Positions 22,870 to 29,915 of a DNA stretch of 64,000 bases are shown piece after piece. Location of the stretch: positions 26,888 through 90,887 of the forward strand of contig NZ_LQIT01000020.1 in NCBI RefSeq assembly GCF_001499965.1, written 5' to 3'. The position numbers were made by a program, and so were the translations under genes. Each line of letters starts with the position of its first letter. Position 1 is the stretch's first letter. Source of the stretch: Mycobacterium sp. GA-2829 (lineage in GTDB: Bacteria; Actinomycetota; Actinomycetes; Mycobacteriales; Mycobacteriaceae). Below the pieces are notes generated by a model. It saw nothing but the letters and a program-made list of their open reading frames with translations. It did not search any database and was not told the origin of the DNA.

Positions 22870-23408
22870 CACGTACGCACGTGCTGGCCTACCGGTCGGT
22901 TCACATACCCCAGCGCGACGTTCTCGGCCCGGATCCGCACCCGGAGGACCAGTGCGTTGGCGACGGTGAAGACGATCGCGGTGATCCACGCCGAGTGGAC
23001 CAGCGGCAGTGCTGCCACCTCAGCGGCCACCGCGGTGTAGTTGGGGTGGTGAATCCAGCGGTAGGGCCCCCGTTGAACCGGGGTGACACCGGGGATCACG
23101 ATGAGCCGCGGGTTCCAGCGCTTGCCGAGTATGGACACACACCACCAACGCACGACGGTGCTGGCGACCACGACGCCGACCATCGCCCAGCCGAGCCACG
23201 GGATGAACGGCCGGTGCGCCCACCACACCTCGGCGATGCACGACACCAGCAGCAGGGTGTGCATGGTCACGATGACCGGATAGTGCCGTTGCCCGAATTC
23301 TCTGCCGCCGTTGGCGAACGACCATCGCGCGTTGCGGCGGGCGACGACGAGTTCGATCAGCCGCTCGACGCCGATCGCGAGGATGAAGAGGTAGTACACG
23401 GGGATCAC
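22869..23408 (-). CDS. Isoprenylcysteine carboxyl methyltransferase-like membrane protein
   Basis: This 179-residue membrane methyltransferase of the ICMT family has hydrophobic segments near residues 3-20, 45-62, 72-90 and 130-160. It carries the SAM-binding/active region GPYRWIHHPNYTAVAAEV near residues 117-134 and RIRAENVALGY near 157-167, where RxxxE is conserved. It is encoded in a GTGA overlap with the type III polyketide synthase. In Bacillus subtilis the homologous pair BpsA/BpsB makes alkylpyrones and methylates them, so O-methylation of a polyketide lipid is the natural inference here. True protein prenylcysteine methylation is unlikely in this organism. Confidence 0.86.
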   Translation of the reverse strand: MIPVYYLFILAIGVERLIELVVARRNARWSFANGGREFGQRHYPVIVTMHTLLLVSCIAEVWWAHRPFIPWLGWAMVGVVVASTVVRWWCVSILGKRWNPRLIVIPGVTPVQRGPYRWIHHPNYTAVAAEVAALPLVHSAWITAIVFTVANALVLRVRIRAENVALGYVNRPVGQHVRT

Positions 23409-24505
23409 CAGCTCAGCAGCAGCAGTTCGAAGCTGAACCCGGGACCCATCGCCAGCATGACGCCGAGCGATCCGGGGGTGGGTGGCTGAGCGACGGTGCG
23501 GTTGAGCACGTCGAGCACCGATGCCGATGAGATGTTGCCGTTGTCCCGCATGGAGTCCCAGCTGTGGCGCAACGCCGACGCGGGCATACCGACCGCTTCG
23601 TGGATCGCCTCGAGCACCTTGGGACCACCCGGGTGGCAGACCCATGTCGAGATGTCGGCTCTGGTCAGACCCTGGTCGGCGAGGAAGCGGTCGACTTCCG
23701 GCCCGAGGTGGTGTTCGGCCATCACGGGCACGTCCCGCGACATCACGAGCTGGAATCCGCTGGACCGGACGTTCCAGCCCATCACGTCGGCGGTGCCCGG
23801 AAAGAGCCGGCTCCGGGTGGCGAGCACCCGTGGGGTCGAACCGCCCTGTGCCAGTTGGTGTTGCGCGCCGGTGGCGACCACCGCGGCCGCGCCGTCCCCG
23901 AACAGGCACAGTCCGATCAGCGCCGGGATCGACGTGTCGTCGCGCTGCAGTGTCAGCGAACACAACTCCACCGAGAGCAGGACGGCGACGTGGTCGGGGT
24001 AGCCGCGCAGATAGTCGTGCACGCGGGACATCCCTGCGGCGCCCGCGACGCAGCCGAGGCCGAACAGTGGGATGCGTTTGACGTCGGGTCGGAACCCGAG
24101 GTGCGAGCAGATGGTGGCGTCGATGGTGGGCACGGCCACGCCGGTGCTCGACACCGCCACGATGGCGTCGACCTGGTCGGGTTGCAGGTGGGCGGCGTCG
24201 AGCGCCGATCGGACGGCGCGCTCGCCGAGTTCGATCGCGACCTCGGCGTAGGCGGCGTTGGCCTCGGTGAAACCGCTCAGTTTGGGATAGCGGTCCAAAG
24301 GCAGTGCGAGGTTGCGGTATTCGACGCCACTGGTGCGCGCGAAGCGGGCGAAGGCGGGGTCGGCGAACTCGGTGAGGGCCTGGGCCACCTCGTCCTGCGT
24401 GTGTCGGTTGGTGGTGAACGCCGTCGCCGTGCCCGCGATGCGGGGAGCACCGAGGTGGGCGGTGGCGGCGGTGTTCAAGGGGGTGAGAACTGCGTTATCG
24501 GTCAT
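23405..24505 (-). CDS. Type III polyketide synthase
   Basis: This homodimeric chalcone-synthase-type enzyme of 366 residues extends an acyl starter with malonyl-CoA. The catalytic triad is visible: Cys152 in LFGLGCVAGAAG, His291 in CHPGGPKVLEA and Asn324 in DNGNISSAS. GPGFSFELLLLSW at the C-terminus matches the CHS GPGLTVE-type loop. The relatives Pks10, Pks11 and Pks18 of M. tuberculosis make long-chain alkylpyrones or related products. The start is ATG 24505 (MTDNAVLTPL); the frame is open further up but without family similarity. It heads the PKS-methyltransferase-mmpL operon. The product is inferred to be a long-chain pyrone or resorcinol. Confidence 0.93.
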   Translation of the reverse strand: MTDNAVLTPLNTAATAHLGAPRIAGTATAFTTNRHTQDEVAQALTEFADPAFARFARTSGVEYRNLALPLDRYPKLSGFTEANAAYAEVAIELGERAVRSALDAAHLQPDQVDAIVAVSSTGVAVPTIDATICSHLGFRPDVKRIPLFGLGCVAGAAGMSRVHDYLRGYPDHVAVLLSVELCSLTLQRDDTSIPALIGLCLFGDGAAAVVATGAQHQLAQGGSTPRVLATRSRLFPGTADVMGWNVRSSGFQLVMSRDVPVMAEHHLGPEVDRFLADQGLTRADISTWVCHPGGPKVLEAIHEAVGMPASALRHSWDSMRDNGNISSASVLDVLNRTVAQPPTPGSLGVMLAMGPGFSFELLLLSW

Positions 24506-24641
24506 GCGCGGTGTAACGGAGATCAAGCGCGTCGCATACCCGGATGTCCGCGTTCGTGAAATACCGGACAATGGCGGGAAATACGTCAGCGAGAAGTGTA
24601 TAACAGCAGTTCAGAGGACGTTTTCTGGGAAATTGCGTACT

Positions 24642-24673
24642 TTCTGACAATGCCAACGCTGCGGTTGTCAGGA
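24642..24673. promoter_or_regulatory. Inverted repeat upstream of type III PKS operon
   Basis: TTCTGACAA (24642-24650) and TTGTCAGGA (24665-24673) form 9-nt arms with one mismatch around a 14-nt spacer. They are ~140-170 nt upstream of the PKS start, in a 274-bp gene-free stretch that must hold the operon's promoter. A repressor or activator site is possible; no regulator gene of obvious relevance is adjacent. Confidence 0.3.
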
Positions 24674-24722
24674 ATGGCGACTCGGCTGTGTCGCGGATGG
24701 GGGAACGCTGTGTGAACTCCGA

Positions 24723-24775
24723 GCGATTTGTGCACGATTTCGAGCGGTGAGCGCGCGAAACCGTGCACAAATCGC
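24723..24775 (-). terminator. 24-bp stem hairpin after the SRPBCC gene
   Basis: Arms 24723-24746 and 24752-24775 pair at 22 of 24 positions around a 5-nt loop. One of the two mismatches becomes a G-U pair in the minus-strand RNA. The hairpin begins 5 nt after the SRPBCC stop (24780), so it most likely ends the ArsR-SRPBCC transcript. It has no T-tract. Confidence 0.65.
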
Positions 24776-24779
24776 CGCG

Positions 24780-25250
24780 TCACAGCGACGGCAGCAGCGC
24801 GTCGAGGCGTTCGTAACCCTCGGTCATCCCGCGTTCCATCCCCGAGGACAGCAGTCCGTCGCGCGCTTCGGTGTTCGGGCAGATCGACCGGCCTCGCAGC
24901 CTGCTGCGCCGGTCCCCCACCGCCTCGAACCACAGGTACTCGATGTTGACCATGTCCGGAGCGCCCTCGAATTCGAAGGTCTGGATCACCAGATCGTCAC
25001 GCACGGTGTGGAAGACGCCGCGGAACGTATAGCTGCCGCCGGCGTCGGAGTGCACGTAGCGGTAGCCGCCACCGGTGCGGAAATCCCAGTGCTCGATGGA
25101 CATGTCGAGGCCGCGCGGTCCGAGCCACTGGCGCACCAGGTCGGGTTCGGCATGCGCACGGAACAGCGCGGCGACGGGTGCGTCGAACTCGCGGGTGAAG
25201 TCCATGGCCAGTGTGTCCACCGGTGCGACGAGGTCGAGTGCGTTGGTCAT
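24780..25250 (-). CDS. SRPBCC/AHSA1 family protein
   Basis: This 156-residue protein of the activator-of-Hsp90-like (AHSA1) branch of the SRPBCC fold has FTREFDAPVAALFRAHAEPDLVRQWLGP (residues ~16-30 and 31-43), GGGYRYVHSDAGGSYTFRG and the C-terminal GMERGMTEGYERLDALL. These are usual for the partners of ArsR-type regulators in actinobacteria. The ATG at 25250 overlaps the arsR stop (ATGA). Such pairs are widespread but their ligand is generally unknown. It is probably co-repressed by the ArsR protein. Confidence 0.88.
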   Translation of the reverse strand: MTNALDLVAPVDTLAMDFTREFDAPVAALFRAHAEPDLVRQWLGPRGLDMSIEHWDFRTGGGYRYVHSDAGGSYTFRGVFHTVRDDLVIQTFEFEGAPDMVNIEYLWFEAVGDRRSRLRGRSICPNTEARDGLLSSGMERGMTEGYERLDALLPSL

Positions 25251-25597
25251 GATGATCCCTTCGTGTCGGTGCCCCGTGCCAGCAGGGCGTCCAGTCGGCG
25301 GTAGTTGCGTTCGGCGTCGAGGCGGTAGCGGTCGATCCATCCGGTCAGCCGTTCGAGGGCGGCGGCGTCGAGGTGCACCGGCCTGCGCTGCGCGTCGCGG
25401 GTGCGGGTCACCAGTCCGGCCTGTTCGAGCACCGCGATGTGCCGCGACACCGCCTGTTTGGTGATGTCGAACGGTTCGGCCAGTTCGTTGACGGTGGCCG
25501 GGCCGCGGCTGAGCCGCGCGACGATGGCCCGCCGCACCGGGTCGGCCAGCGCCATGAACGCCCGGTCGAGCCCGTCGTCGACCTCACCACTGCCCAT
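25247..25597 (-). CDS. ArsR-family transcriptional regulator
   Basis: This 116-residue winged-helix regulator has ALADPVRRAIVARLSRGPATVNELAEPF (residues ~16-30 and 31-43), then the recognition helix ITKQAVSRHIAVLEQAGLV and the wing RTRDAQRRPVHLD. No metal-binding cysteine set is present, so it is not an arsenic/metal sensor of the classic type. It belongs with the SRPBCC-linked ArsR group. A TATAGT -10 element and a TAGTCAAC/GTTGACTA repeat stand directly before the ATG, leaving no ribosome site, so the mRNA is probably leaderless and autorepressed. Confidence 0.9.
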   Translation of the reverse strand: MGSGEVDDGLDRAFMALADPVRRAIVARLSRGPATVNELAEPFDITKQAVSRHIAVLEQAGLVTRTRDAQRRPVHLDAAALERLTGWIDRYRLDAERNYRRLDALLARGTDTKGSS

Positions 25598-25635
25598 TAG
25601 TCAACTATATCCTTGATCAACACTTTTGTTGACTA
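25598..25635 (-). promoter_or_regulatory. Leaderless arsR promoter with overlapping operator
   Basis: TAGTCAAC (25598-25605) and GTTGACTA (25628-25635) form an 8-bp inverted repeat with TTGATCAA (25613-25620) between them. On the minus strand a TATAGT -10 box (25609-25604) ends 6 nt before the ATG at 25597, putting the expected transcription start on or next to the A of the start codon. A protein bound here would cover the whole core promoter. Confidence 0.65.
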
Positions 25636-25674
25636 CGACGGTAGGCCGGAGCGCCGTGGGGTGTCAAGACCCGG

Positions 25675-27024
25675 TCAGCGTCGCTTGCGGATGATCGCGC
25701 GCAACCGCTCGAGGCGGCCGCCGATCTCGCGTTCAACGCCCCGCCCGGTCGGCCGGTAGTAGTCCACACCGACCAGCTCGTCGGGCGGATACTGTTGCGG
25801 CACAACACCATCGGGATGGTCGTGGGCGTAGACGTAGCCGACGGCGTTGCCGAGTTTCGCCGCCCCGGAGTAGTGGCCGTCGCGCAGGTGCGCGGGCACC
25901 TGACCGGCCTTACCGTTGCGGACGTCGTTCATCGCCGCACCCAGCGCGGTGGTGACGGCGTTGGACTTCGCGGCCGTGGCCAGGTGGACGGTGGCGTGCG
26001 CCAGCGTCAGCTGGGCCTCGGGCATCCCGATCAGCTGGACGGTCTGCGCGGCCGCGACCGCGGTCGGCAGTGCGGTCGGATCGGCCATCCCGATGTCCTC
26101 ACTCGCCAGGATCATCAGCCGGCGCGCGATGAAGCGCGGGTCCTCCCCCGCGACCAGCATCCGCGCCAGGTAGTGCAGTGCCGCGTCCACGTCCGAGCCG
26201 CGGACCGATTTGATGAACGCGCTGACGACGTCGTAGTGCTGGTCGCCGTCGCGGTCGTAGCGCACCGCGGCCTTGTCCAGTGACTGCTCGACGATGTCGA
26301 CCGTCACCGCGCCACCGGCCGCCTCGGCGGATTCGGCGGCGACCTCGAGCGCGGTCAGCGCGCGGCGGGCATCACCGGCGGAGAGCTGGACGATCAGGTC
26401 GACGGCGTCGTCGCCGACCTCGACGCTGCCGCCCAGCCCGCGCGGATCGGCGACCGCGCGCCGGACCACCTCGGCGATGCTCTCCGGGGTCAACGGCTGC
26501 AGCTGCAGGATCAGCGAGCGCGACAGCAGCGGCGCCACCACCGAGAACGACGGGTTCTCCGTGGTCGCCGCCACCAGCAGCACGACCCGGTTCTCGACCG
26601 CGGCCAACAGCGCGTCCTGCTGGGTCTTGGAAAACCGGTGCACCTCGTCGATGAACAGCACGGTCTGCTGTCCGCGCAGCAGGCCTTGGCGGGCGGTCTC
26701 GATCACCGCCCGCACCTCTTTGACCCCCGCCGACAGCGCCGAGAGCGCCTCGAACCGGCGGCCGGTCGCATGGGAGATCAGCGAGGCCAGCGTGGTCTTC
26801 CCGGTTCCCGGCGGACCGTAGAGGATCACCGACGCGGCGCCGGAGCCCTCCACCAGACGGCGCAGCGGTGAATTCGGTTTGAGCAGGTGCTCCTGGCCGA
26901 CCACCTCGTCGAGGCCGGCGGGGCGCATCCGCACCGCCAGCGGCGCCGTCGCGGGTGCGCCTGCCACCGGACCCGTCCCCGGACCGGGCCCCTCACCCGG
27001 CAGATCGAACAGCGAGTCGGACAC
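25675..27024 (-). CDS. rarA: Replication-associated recombination protein A (RarA/MgsA AAA+ ATPase)
   Basis: This 449-residue clamp-loader-like AAA+ ATPase acts at stalled replication forks. It shows Walker [17 protein letters not shown] near residues 69-84, Walker [17 protein letters not shown] near 120-135, sensor 1 [12 protein letters not shown], the arginine finger region [10 protein letters not shown], and the C-terminal tetramerisation region ending in [13 protein letters not shown]. It starts at GTG 27024. It is the orthologue of Rv2559c and marks the right end of the accessory stretch that begins after the Rv2557-like gene. It is only 17 nt downstream of the DUF3097 gene. Confidence 0.95.
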   Translation of the reverse strand: MSDSLFDLPGEGPGPGTGPVAGAPATAPLAVRMRPAGLDEVVGQEHLLKPNSPLRRLVEGSGAASVILYGPPGTGKTTLASLISHATGRRFEALSALSAGVKEVRAVIETARQGLLRGQQTVLFIDEVHRFSKTQQDALLAAVENRVVLLVAATTENPSFSVVAPLLSRSLILQLQPLTPESIAEVVRRAVADPRGLGGSVEVGDDAVDLIVQLSAGDARRALTALEVAAESAEAAGGAVTVDIVEQSLDKAAVRYDRDGDQHYDVVSAFIKSVRGSDVDAALHYLARMLVAGEDPRFIARRLMILASEDIGMADPTALPTAVAAAQTVQLIGMPEAQLTLAHATVHLATAAKSNAVTTALGAAMNDVRNGKAGQVPAHLRDGHYSGAAKLGNAVGYVYAHDHPDGVVPQQYPPDELVGVDYYRPTGRGVEREIGGRLERLRAIIRKRR

Positions 27025-27041
27025 GTCTTGTGCTTACCACG

Positions 27042-27884
27042 TCACGGCGACGCGGGCGCCGTCACGAAATCGATGAGCTCCTCGACCCGGCCGATGAGCT
27101 CGGGCTCCAGATCCGTCCAGTTCCGGACGCGGCCGCGGATGTGCTGCCATGCCCGTGCGATGTCGGCCTGGTCCGCGTGCGGCCAGCCCAGCGCCGCGCA
27201 CACCCCGTGTTTCCAGTCCGTGCCGCGCGGCACCCGCGGCCATGCCGCGATCCCGAGGCGGGCGGGTTTCACCGCCTCCCAGATGTCGATGTAGGGGTGG
27301 CCGACCACCAGCGTGTGCGCCCCGAAGCGGCCGCGCGCGACGGCCTCGGCGATGCGGGACTCCTTGGAGCCGGCGACGAGATGGTCGACGAGCACGCCCA
27401 GCCGGCGGCCGGGTCCGGGCTGGAACTCCTCGACGATCGCGGCGAGGTCGTCGACACCCCCGAGGTACTCGACCACCACGCCCTCGATGCGCAGATCCTC
27501 ACCCCAGACCTGTTCGACGAGTTCGGCGTCGTGGCGGCCCTCGACGTAGATCCGGCTGGCCAGCGCCACCTTCGCGCGGACGCCGGCCACCGCGACCGAA
27601 CCCGAGGCGGTGCGGGCGGCCGGGCCGGGAGCCTGCCGCGGCGGGGTCAGGATGACGGGTTTGCCCTCCAGCAGGAAGCCCGGACCCAGCGGGAAGACCC
27701 GGACGCGGCCGTTGCGGTCCTCGAGTTCGACGCGGCCCTTCTCGACGCGCACCACCGCACCGACGTAGCCGGACTGGGCGTCCTCCACCACCATGCCCGC
27801 CTCGACGGGCTGTTCGACAGAACGCGCGCGTTGGGGCGCATGCGGGTTGCGGGCCAGTACGTCGCGGCCGTAGCGATCGGTCAC
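27042..27884 (-). CDS. DUF3097 family protein
   Basis: This 280-residue actinobacterial protein is of the DUF3097 family. The N-terminal ~75 residues contain a small beta-barrel-like segment (GYVGAVVRVEKGRVELEDRNG in two parts). The rest has a Toprim-like look: IYVEGRHDAELVEQVWG near residues 112-128 and RLGVLVDHLVAGSKESRIAEA near 161-180, with LVVGHPYIDIWEAVKP further on. ExxxxDxE and DxD-like acidic positions suggest a metal-dependent nucleic-acid enzyme, but this is inference. It starts with GTG, 58 nt after the peptidase gene and 17 nt before rarA, so the two may be one transcript. Confidence 0.8.
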   Translation of the reverse strand: MTDRYGRDVLARNPHAPQRARSVEQPVEAGMVVEDAQSGYVGAVVRVEKGRVELEDRNGRVRVFPLGPGFLLEGKPVILTPPRQAPGPAARTASGSVAVAGVRAKVALASRIYVEGRHDAELVEQVWGEDLRIEGVVVEYLGGVDDLAAIVEEFQPGPGRRLGVLVDHLVAGSKESRIAEAVARGRFGAHTLVVGHPYIDIWEAVKPARLGIAAWPRVPRGTDWKHGVCAALGWPHADQADIARAWQHIRGRVRNWTDLEPELIGRVEELIDFVTAPASP

Positions 27885-27942
27885 CGGGTGATCGTAGGGA
27901 CGGCGACGGCGTTCGCGGCCGAACGTCAGCCCCGCGTGTTGC

Positions 27943-29019
27943 TCACTGCCCCTGCTGGTGCTGCTGCGACGACGCGCTCGCCAGTTTGGTGGGGTCGGCG
28001 GTCACCTCGTCGATGACGTTGTGGATGAACCGCATCTTCTCGAGCACCGGCGGCGGGAGCACGAAGGGGTACAGATCGTCCTTGCCCATCGACCGGTTGA
28101 TCATGTTCTGCGCCCACGACAGCGGCAGCCACATCTCGATGATCGTGTCGAACCCGCTCGGGCCGAGTACGCGACGCTCGAAAGTCGCTCCCGCAGGGGC
28201 GAATCCGAACGCCGCGGCGGTGTCGAGCGTGTCGCGGATGTGCAGGTAGTGGGCGAACGTCTCGGCCCAGTCCTCCGCGGGGTGCATGGTGGCGTAGGAG
28301 GACACGTAGTTCTCCTCCCACCCCGCCGGCGCACCCTCGCTGTAGTGGCGGTCCAGCGCCTCCTGGTAGTCGAGGTCCGGGTCGCCGAACAATTCGTTGA
28401 AGGTCTCGAGGTAAGCCGGCGACGGCCCGATGAGGCGGTAGAAGTAGTAGTGCCCGATCTCGTGGCGGAAGTGCCCGAGCAGCGTCCGGTACGGCTCGTC
28501 CATCGCAACGCGCAGCTGTTCGCGGTGGACGTCGTCGCCCTCAGCGAGGTCGAGGGTGATCACGCCGTTGGCGTGTCCGGTGAACACCTTCTCGTTCTCA
28601 CTGGAGAGCAGGTCGAAGGCCAGACCGTAGTCGGGGTCCTCGTCGCGACCCACGATCGGCAGCTTGAGTTCGTGCAGTTCGGCGATGAGCCTGCGCTTGG
28701 CGCGCTCGGCGACGGCGAAGGCGGCGAGCGCCTTGGTGTCGGCGTCGTTGGGCCGAGTGCGGGTCAGCGCGCACGCCTGGCACAGCCGAGCGATCGGTCC
28801 CGTCTCGACCAGCCAGTTGCACTCGGCGAGATGCATGTTCGCGCACAACTGGTACTGGCGTTCGGACACCGCGCCCGCGTGTTCACTCTCCTTCGGCGGC
28901 GCGATCACCAGCAGCGCCATGTCGTCGACCGAGAACCCCAGTGCACTGCCGCAATTGAGGCACACCGAGTTCTCGAACGCCAACCGCTGGCCGCAGTTCG
29001 GGCAGTTGAAGTCCCGCAT
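27943..29019 (-). CDS. Putative zinc metallopeptidase with N-terminal zinc ribbon
   Basis: This 358-residue cytoplasmic protein belongs to the putative zinc-binding metallopeptidase family found beside transglutaminase/ATP-grasp genes. Residues 5-24 form a zinc ribbon (CPNCG … CLNCG) and more Cys pairs occur near C100-C103 (LCQAC). The peptidase motif GHFRHEIGHYYFYRL lies near residues 193-207 with HExxH-type residues, and a third ligand is likely in the following Glu/Asp-rich helix (DWAETFAHYLHIRD). The ATG shares a base with the transglutaminase stop (TGATG). It corresponds to Rv2568c. The overlap with the amidoligase genes suggests it processes or removes what they attach. Confidence 0.88.
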   Translation of the reverse strand: MRDFNCPNCGQRLAFENSVCLNCGSALGFSVDDMALLVIAPPKESEHAGAVSERQYQLCANMHLAECNWLVETGPIARLCQACALTRTRPNDADTKALAAFAVAERAKRRLIAELHELKLPIVGRDEDPDYGLAFDLLSSENEKVFTGHANGVITLDLAEGDDVHREQLRVAMDEPYRTLLGHFRHEIGHYYFYRLIGPSPAYLETFNELFGDPDLDYQEALDRHYSEGAPAGWEENYVSSYATMHPAEDWAETFAHYLHIRDTLDTAAAFGFAPAGATFERRVLGPSGFDTIIEMWLPLSWAQNMINRSMGKDDLYPFVLPPPVLEKMRFIHNVIDEVTADPTKLASASSQQHQQGQ

Positions 29020-29915
29020 CAGCGCGCACACCCGTCCAGCGGCGCCACGTCGACGGACACCTCGATCTTGCTGCTCTCGGAGTCGGTGTAGATGATCCCC
29101 CGCAGCGGTGGCACGTCGGCGTAGTCGCGGCCGACGCCCACCACGACGTAGCGTTCGTCCTCCAGTGCGGCGTTGGTGGGATCCAGCCCGAGCCACTGGT
29201 TCTGGGGTGTCCACACCGAAGCCCAGGCGTGCGTCGCATCGATGCCGACCATGCGTTCCTTTCCGGGGGGAGGGTCCGTCGCCAGGTAACCCGAGACATA
29301 GCTGGCGGCCAGACCGTTCGCGCGCAGGCAGGCGATCGCCAGCCGAGCGAAGTCCTGACATACCCCCTCGCGCGCCGTCAAAACCTCGTTGACCTTGGTC
29401 GACACCGTGGTGGACCCGGACCGGTAGGTGAAGTCGCGGTTGATCCGCGTGTTCAGGTCGTGCAGCACCTCGATCAGCGGCCGGCCGGGGGTGAAACTCG
29501 GTGCGGCGTAATCACGTACGGCCGCGGTGATCTCCGGCGGACTGAGGTCGAGGGTGAATTCGGTGGCCAGTGCGCCGTCGGCTCCGACCGGCCGGGCCAA
29601 TTCCCACGGCGCCCGGGCGGATCCGCCGCTGTAGAGCGACTCCGGTGGCGGATCGACCTCGACGACCGAACTGCTGGTGATGCTGAGCACCCGGTGACGG
29701 TCGGTGACGTGAAAGTACGAGCTCGCGTTGCCGTAGGCGTCGCGGCTGGTGGAGCTGTCGGCGGGTTCGGGATCGATGGTCAGCTCGTGGGTCAGGCACC
29801 GCTGCCGGTCGGAGTCGCGCGGGGTGAGGAAGCCGCGGCCGTAGGAGCTGGTCACCACGTCGGAGTAGGTGTAGACGGTGCGGTGGATGATGCGGTACGT
29901 ACGGGTCGCTTTCAC
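29019..29915 (-). CDS. Bacterial transglutaminase-like protein (cysteine peptidase fold)
   Basis: The 298-residue product has an N-terminal beta-domain typical of bacterial transglutaminase-like proteins (RIIHRTVYTYSDVVTSSYG near residues 8-26) and a catalytic core. The triad is visible: Cys in REGVCQDFARLA, His in DATHAWASVW and Asp in WLGLDPTNAA. It has no signal peptide. The GTG at 29915 overlaps the ATP-grasp gene stop (GTGA). It corresponds to Rv2569c. In this system transglutaminase-fold proteins are predicted to act as peptidases or amide transferases on the peptide product made by the ATP-grasp ligase; that role is unproven. Confidence 0.9.
   Translation of the reverse strand: MKATRTYRIIHRTVYTYSDVVTSSYGRGFLTPRDSDRQRCLTHELTIDPEPADSSTSRDAYGNASSYFHVTDRHRVLSITSSSVVEVDPPPESLYSGGSARAPWELARPVGADGALATEFTLDLSPPEITAAVRDYAAPSFTPGRPLIEVLHDLNTRINRDFTYRSGSTTVSTKVNEVLTAREGVCQDFARLAIACLRANGLAASYVSGYLATDPPPGKERMVGIDATHAWASVWTPQNQWLGLDPTNAALEDERYVVVGVGRDYADVPPLRGIIYTDSESSKIEVSVDVAPLDGCAR

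Noticed and set aside
23020..23325. Alternative minus-strand frame in the ICMT-like gene
   Set aside because: It is a shadow of the methyltransferase, which has membrane segments and the HHPNY motif.
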